Positions 61,628 to 64,000 of a DNA stretch of 64,000 nt are shown here, piece by piece; the stretch's first letter is position 1, and every line of letters starts with the position of its first letter. The stretch is taken from the NCBI RefSeq assembly GCF_042670205.1, contig NZ_JBHUWD010000004.1, forward strand, positions 1 through 64,000. Direction: 5' to 3'. Under the pieces are notes generated by a model that saw only the letters and a program-made list of their open reading frames with translations, made no database searches and was not told the origin of the DNA. The DNA comes from Luteimicrobium sp042670205. GTDB taxonomy: Bacteria > Actinomycetota > Actinomycetes > Actinomycetales > Cellulomonadaceae. Made by a program: the position numbers and the translations under genes.

Positions 61628-61634
61628 TGGACCC

Positions 61635-62207
61635 GTGACCGACACCGCCGACCTCCCGCCCGACGACGACTTCCCGCACGAGCACCCGCAACCGGCGGGC
61701 TGGCTCTCCCCGGAGGCGATCGCCGCGGCACGCGCCCAGCTGCCCCTCGTCTACGTGGACGCGGTGCCCGTGCGGGTCGACGAGTCGGGCGACGTGGTCG
61801 CCGTCGGGCTGCTGCTGCGCGTCAGCCCCACGGGAGCCATGACGCGCGCCCTGGTCAGCGGACGCGTGATGTACCACGAGCGCATCCGGGACGCGCTGCT
61901 GCGGCACATCGAGAAGGACCTGGGACCGGTCGCGCTCCCCCTGGTCCCGCCGTCGCCGCAGCCGTTCACGGTCGCCGAGTACTTCCCGACGCCGGGCATC
62001 ACCTCCTACCACGACCCGCGCCAGCACGCGGTGTCCCTGGCGTACGTGGTGCCGATCAGCGGCGACGCGCAGCCCCAGCAGTCGGCGCTGGACCTCGCGT
62101 GGCTCACCCCCGAACAGGCGTGCAGCGACGAGGTGCAGCTGGAGATGCACGGCGGCCAGGGGACGCTGCTGCGCCAGGCGATGGCGCACGTCGGCCGCCT
62201 GCCGTGA
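61635..62207 (+). CDS. NUDIX hydrolase family protein (DUF4916)
   Basis: A 190-residue protein of the DUF4916/NUDIX group common in actinobacteria. YVDAVPVRVDESGDVVAVGLLLRVS, ALVSGRVMYHERIRDALLRHIEKDLGP and FTVAEYFPTPG.TSYHDPRQHAVSLAYVVPI are the hallmark blocks. The Nudix box is atypical (RIRDALLRHIEKDLG instead of REx2Ex GU), so hydrolase activity is uncertain. It is followed 74 bp later by a DUF3054 gene. Confidence 0.88.
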   Translation: MTDTADLPPDDDFPHEHPQPAGWLSPEAIAAARAQLPLVYVDAVPVRVDESGDVVAVGLLLRVSPTGAMTRALVSGRVMYHERIRDALLRHIEKDLGPVALPLVPPSPQPFTVAEYFPTPGITSYHDPRQHAVSLAYVVPISGDAQPQQSALDLAWLTPEQACSDEVQLEMHGGQGTLLRQAMAHVGRLP

Positions 62208-62280
62208 GCCGGACGGGCGTCGTCCACGGGCGCTGCCCGTAGGCTTGCCGGGCCGACGATCGACGACCCGGAGCCGCCGC

Positions 62281-62697
62281 ATGACCCCCCAGACCCTCCC
62301 GACCACCTCGCGGCGCGCCGCCGCGTCCTGGCGCCCGGCGGCTCTCGCGGCGGCGGCCGACGTCGTCTGGGTGCTCGTGTTCGCCGCGATCGGCCGCCGG
62401 TCGCACGACGAGCACGAGGGGATCGTCGCGGTCCTGGCGACCGCCTGGCCGTTCCTCGCGGGCGTCGCCGTGGGCTGGCTCGCGGCCCGGGCGTGGCGGC
62501 GACCGCTCGCCCTGTGGCCGACGGGCGTGGCCGTGTGGGCGGCGGCCTGGGCGGTCGGGATGCTGCTGCGCCTCGCGACGGACCAGGGCATCGCCCCGAG
62601 CTTCCAGGTGGTCGCGGCCGTGTTCCTCGGCCTGGGTCTGGTCGGCTGGCGTGCGCTCGCCGGGTTGGTGTCGCGCCGTCGGCCGACGACGACGTAG
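62281..62697 (+). CDS. DUF3054 membrane protein
   Basis: A 138-residue protein with four predicted helices (AALAAAADVVWVLVFAAIGRRSHDE, VAVLATAWPFLAGVAVGWLAA, WPTGVAVWAAAWAVGMLLR, FQVVAAVFLGLGLVGWRAL). GRRSH and the DG/DQG-I--SF segment are the DUF3054 pattern. Function unknown. Its TAG stop forms the first three bases of a long palindrome. Confidence 0.85.
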   Translation: MTPQTLPTTSRRAAASWRPAALAAAADVVWVLVFAAIGRRSHDEHEGIVAVLATAWPFLAGVAVGWLAARAWRRPLALWPTGVAVWAAAWAVGMLLRLATDQGIAPSFQVVAAVFLGLGLVGWRALAGLVSRRRPTTT

Positions 62698-62751
62698 CGC
62701 GTTTCGCCCGAGGTAGCGCGGACTCCGTGCTACCTCGGGCGACGAGCGCTA
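62695..62751. repeat. Palindrome shared by two convergent stop codons
   Basis: Outer TAGCGC (62695-62700) mirrors GCGCTA (62746-62751), and CGCCCGAGGTAGC (62705-62717) mirrors GCTACCTCGGGCG (62729-62741). The outermost TAG on each strand is the stop codon of DUF3054 and of rdgB respectively, so it is a symmetric terminator for both genes. Confidence 0.85.
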
Positions 62752-63387
62752 TCTCGCGGCGGACGCGAGCACGCGGGCGACGTCGGGCGCGAGGGCCCGG
62801 AACGCGCGTCCACGGTGGCTGATCGCGTTCTTCTCCTGCGGCGTGAGCTCGGCCGTGGACCGGGTCTCGCCGTCGGGGCGGAACACCGGGTCGTAGCCGA
62901 ACCCCCCCTCGCCGTGGCGCTCGCGCAGCAGGCTTCCCCGCAGCTCGGCCACGTGCACGATCTCGGTGCCGTCCGGGGTCACGAGAGCGGCCGCGCAGAC
63001 GAAGGCGGCCCCGCGGTGCTCGTCCGGCACGTCGGCGACCTGGGCGAGCAGCAGGTCGAGGTTAGCGGCGTCGTCGCCGTGCCGGCCGCTCCACCTCGCC
63101 GAGAAGACGCCCGGTGCACCGCCGAGCACGTCGACCGCGATGCCCGAGTCGTCGGCGACCGCCGGCAGACCCGTGAAAGCGACCAGCGCACGCGCCTTGA
63201 TCAGCGCGTTCTCCTCGAACGTCACGCCGTCCTCGACGGGCTCGGGCGCGCCGACGTCGCCCGCCCCCACGACGGCCGCGGGGTCGAGGTCCGCGAGCGC
63301 CGGGACCGCGTGCAGGATGTCCCGGAGCTCGCCGACCTTGTGCGCGTTGTGGGTCGCGAGGACGAGGCGGACGCCCGGCGCGCTCAC
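62749..63387 (-). CDS. rdgB: Non-canonical purine NTP pyrophosphatase (RdgB/HAM1)
   Basis: A 212-residue house-cleaning enzyme hydrolysing dITP, ITP and XTP. LATHNAHKVGELR opens it; VADDSGIAVDVLGGAPGVFSARWSG contains the metal-binding Asp, and GGFGYDPVF with TPQEKNAISHRGRA binds the base. GTG 63387 overlaps the stop of rph by 4 bp, the frequent rph-rdgB coupling. Confidence 0.96.
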   Translation of the reverse strand: MSAPGVRLVLATHNAHKVGELRDILHAVPALADLDPAAVVGAGDVGAPEPVEDGVTFEENALIKARALVAFTGLPAVADDSGIAVDVLGGAPGVFSARWSGRHGDDAANLDLLLAQVADVPDEHRGAAFVCAAALVTPDGTEIVHVAELRGSLLRERHGEGGFGYDPVFRPDGETRSTAELTPQEKNAISHRGRAFRALAPDVARVLASAAR

Positions 63388-64000
63388 CGGTGGCCCTCGG
63401 GCTCGGCCGCGAGCGCCGCGCGCTGAAGCTCCGCGAGGGTCGCGGTGCCGGCGACGGCGAGGTCGAGGAGGGTGTCGAGCTCGGCGCGGTCGAAGGGCGC
63501 GTGCTCGGCGGTGCCCTGCACCTCGACGAACGTCCCGGACCCGGTGACGACGACGTTCATGTCGGTCTCGGCACGCACGTCCTCCTCGTAGGGCAGGTCG
63601 AGCATGGGCGTGCCGTCGATGATCCCGACGCTCACGGCCGAGACGGAGTCGGTCAGCACGGGCGAGCCGGCGGCGACGAGGCTCGGGCGGATCAGCCCGG
63701 AGCGCTGGCCCCAGGCGACGGCGTCGGCGAGCGCCACGTAGGCGCCGGTGATCGCGGCGGTGCGGGTGCCGCCGTCGGCCTGGAGGACGTCGCAGTCGAG
63801 GACGATCGTGTTCTCGCCGAGGGCCTTGACGTCGACGACGGCGCGCAGCGAGCGGCCGACGAGACGCGAGATCTCGTGGGTGCGGCCGCCCACGCGGCCC
63901 TTGACGGACTCGCGGTCGCTGCGCGTGGACGTGGCGCGCGGGAGCATCGCGTACTCGGCGGTCACCCAGCCCTCGCCGGAGCCCTTCTTCCAGCGCGGCA
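63384..64000 (-). CDS. rph: Ribonuclease PH (5' end beyond window)
   Basis: The C-terminal 205 codons of RNase PH, a phosphate-dependent 3'-5' exoribonuclease that trims tRNA precursors. Family blocks GEGWVTAEYAMLPRAT, R.GRVGGRTHEISRLVGRSLRAVVD, IVLDCDVLQADGGTRTAAITGAYVAL and DLPYEEDVRAETDMNVV are clear. The frame stays open to the window edge, so the first 35-45 residues are missing. It is translationally coupled to rdgB. Confidence 0.96.
   Translation of the reverse strand, partial: PRWKKGSGEGWVTAEYAMLPRATSTRSDRESVKGRVGGRTHEISRLVGRSLRAVVDVKALGENTIVLDCDVLQADGGTRTAAITGAYVALADAVAWGQRSGLIRPSLVAAGSPVLTDSVSAVSVGIIDGTPMLDLPYEEDVRAETDMNVVVTGSGTFVEVQGTAEHAPFDRAELDTLLDLAVAGTATLAELQRAALAAEPEGHR

Overview
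This 64 kb window is one continuous piece of chromosome from a high-GC actinobacterium. The gene content and protein style fit Micrococcales, most likely the Cellulomonas/Isoptericola/Cellulosimicrobium neighbourhood (inferred from family resemblance, not from a search). Supporting signs are a mycothiol-dependent nitroreductase, an actinobacterial LexA box, a ClgR-type box in front of clpP1, group II truncated hemoglobin, EttA, DUF4916 and DUF3054 proteins, and many GTG starts. Many genes carry a TANNNT -10 hexamer only 6-7 nt before the start codon, which suggests leaderless transcripts. No plasmid, phage block, IS element or CRISPR array is visible; the window is housekeeping DNA with a few accessory genes.

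Layout. 0.2-3.7 kb: a Vms1/baeRF-like protein, a LysR regulator, a DapA-like aldolase and chorismate mutase. 3.8-8.3 kb: the proteostasis cluster clpX, clpP2, clpP1, tig (all minus strand), with a ClgR box and a -10 element before clpP1. 8.6-8.8 kb: tRNA-Pro and tRNA-Gly. 8.9-12.2 kb: a translationally coupled signalling operon (SpoIIE-type phosphatase response regulator, CHASE3 histidine kinase, single-domain receiver). 12.3-14.4 kb: cysK-cysE, preceded by a small Cys-rich leader peptide and hairpins that look like a cysteine attenuator. 14.4-17.1 kb: GntR/DUF1648 pair and an LLM oxidoreductase. 17.1-31 kb: M81 peptidase, alkyltransferase-like protein, PadR/HAAS pair, methyltransferase, Eis-like acetyltransferase, MFS/LysR divergent pair, Nei glycosylase, RpiB, M13 peptidase, a DUF6636-like membrane protein and a nitroreductase with a SigR/SigH-type promoter. 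31-42.2 kb: a 110-bp near-perfect palindrome, pepN, malQ, an MscS channel, a lone PTS EIIA, glbO, two thioesterases, an NmrA/DUF2867 protein and a MOSC protein.

42.3-52.0 kb is the most unusual block. Two paralogous pairs of dynamin/Era-like GTPases, each a large soluble-looking member overlapping a smaller member with C-terminal membrane helices, flank ssb and ettA on the same strand. 52.1-56.7 kb holds tRNA-Arg, trmO, a complete bioY-bioM-bioN biotin transporter, a PAP2 phosphatase, a 47-residue protein and oligoribonuclease. 56.8-64 kb holds tRNA-His, an ATP-grasp enzyme, trmB, two tandemly duplicated tRNA-Lys genes, a GroES-like protein, a Bcp peroxiredoxin, tRNA-Leu, an HNH endonuclease whose start abuts a perfect LexA box, thioredoxin, a NUDIX protein, DUF3054, rdgB and the 3' part of rph.

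Several intergenic palindromes have very long or symmetric arms, at 102-152, 14436-14492, 15941-15979, 30253-30319, 31092-31201 and 62695-62751. They may be a mix of terminators and repeated palindromic elements.
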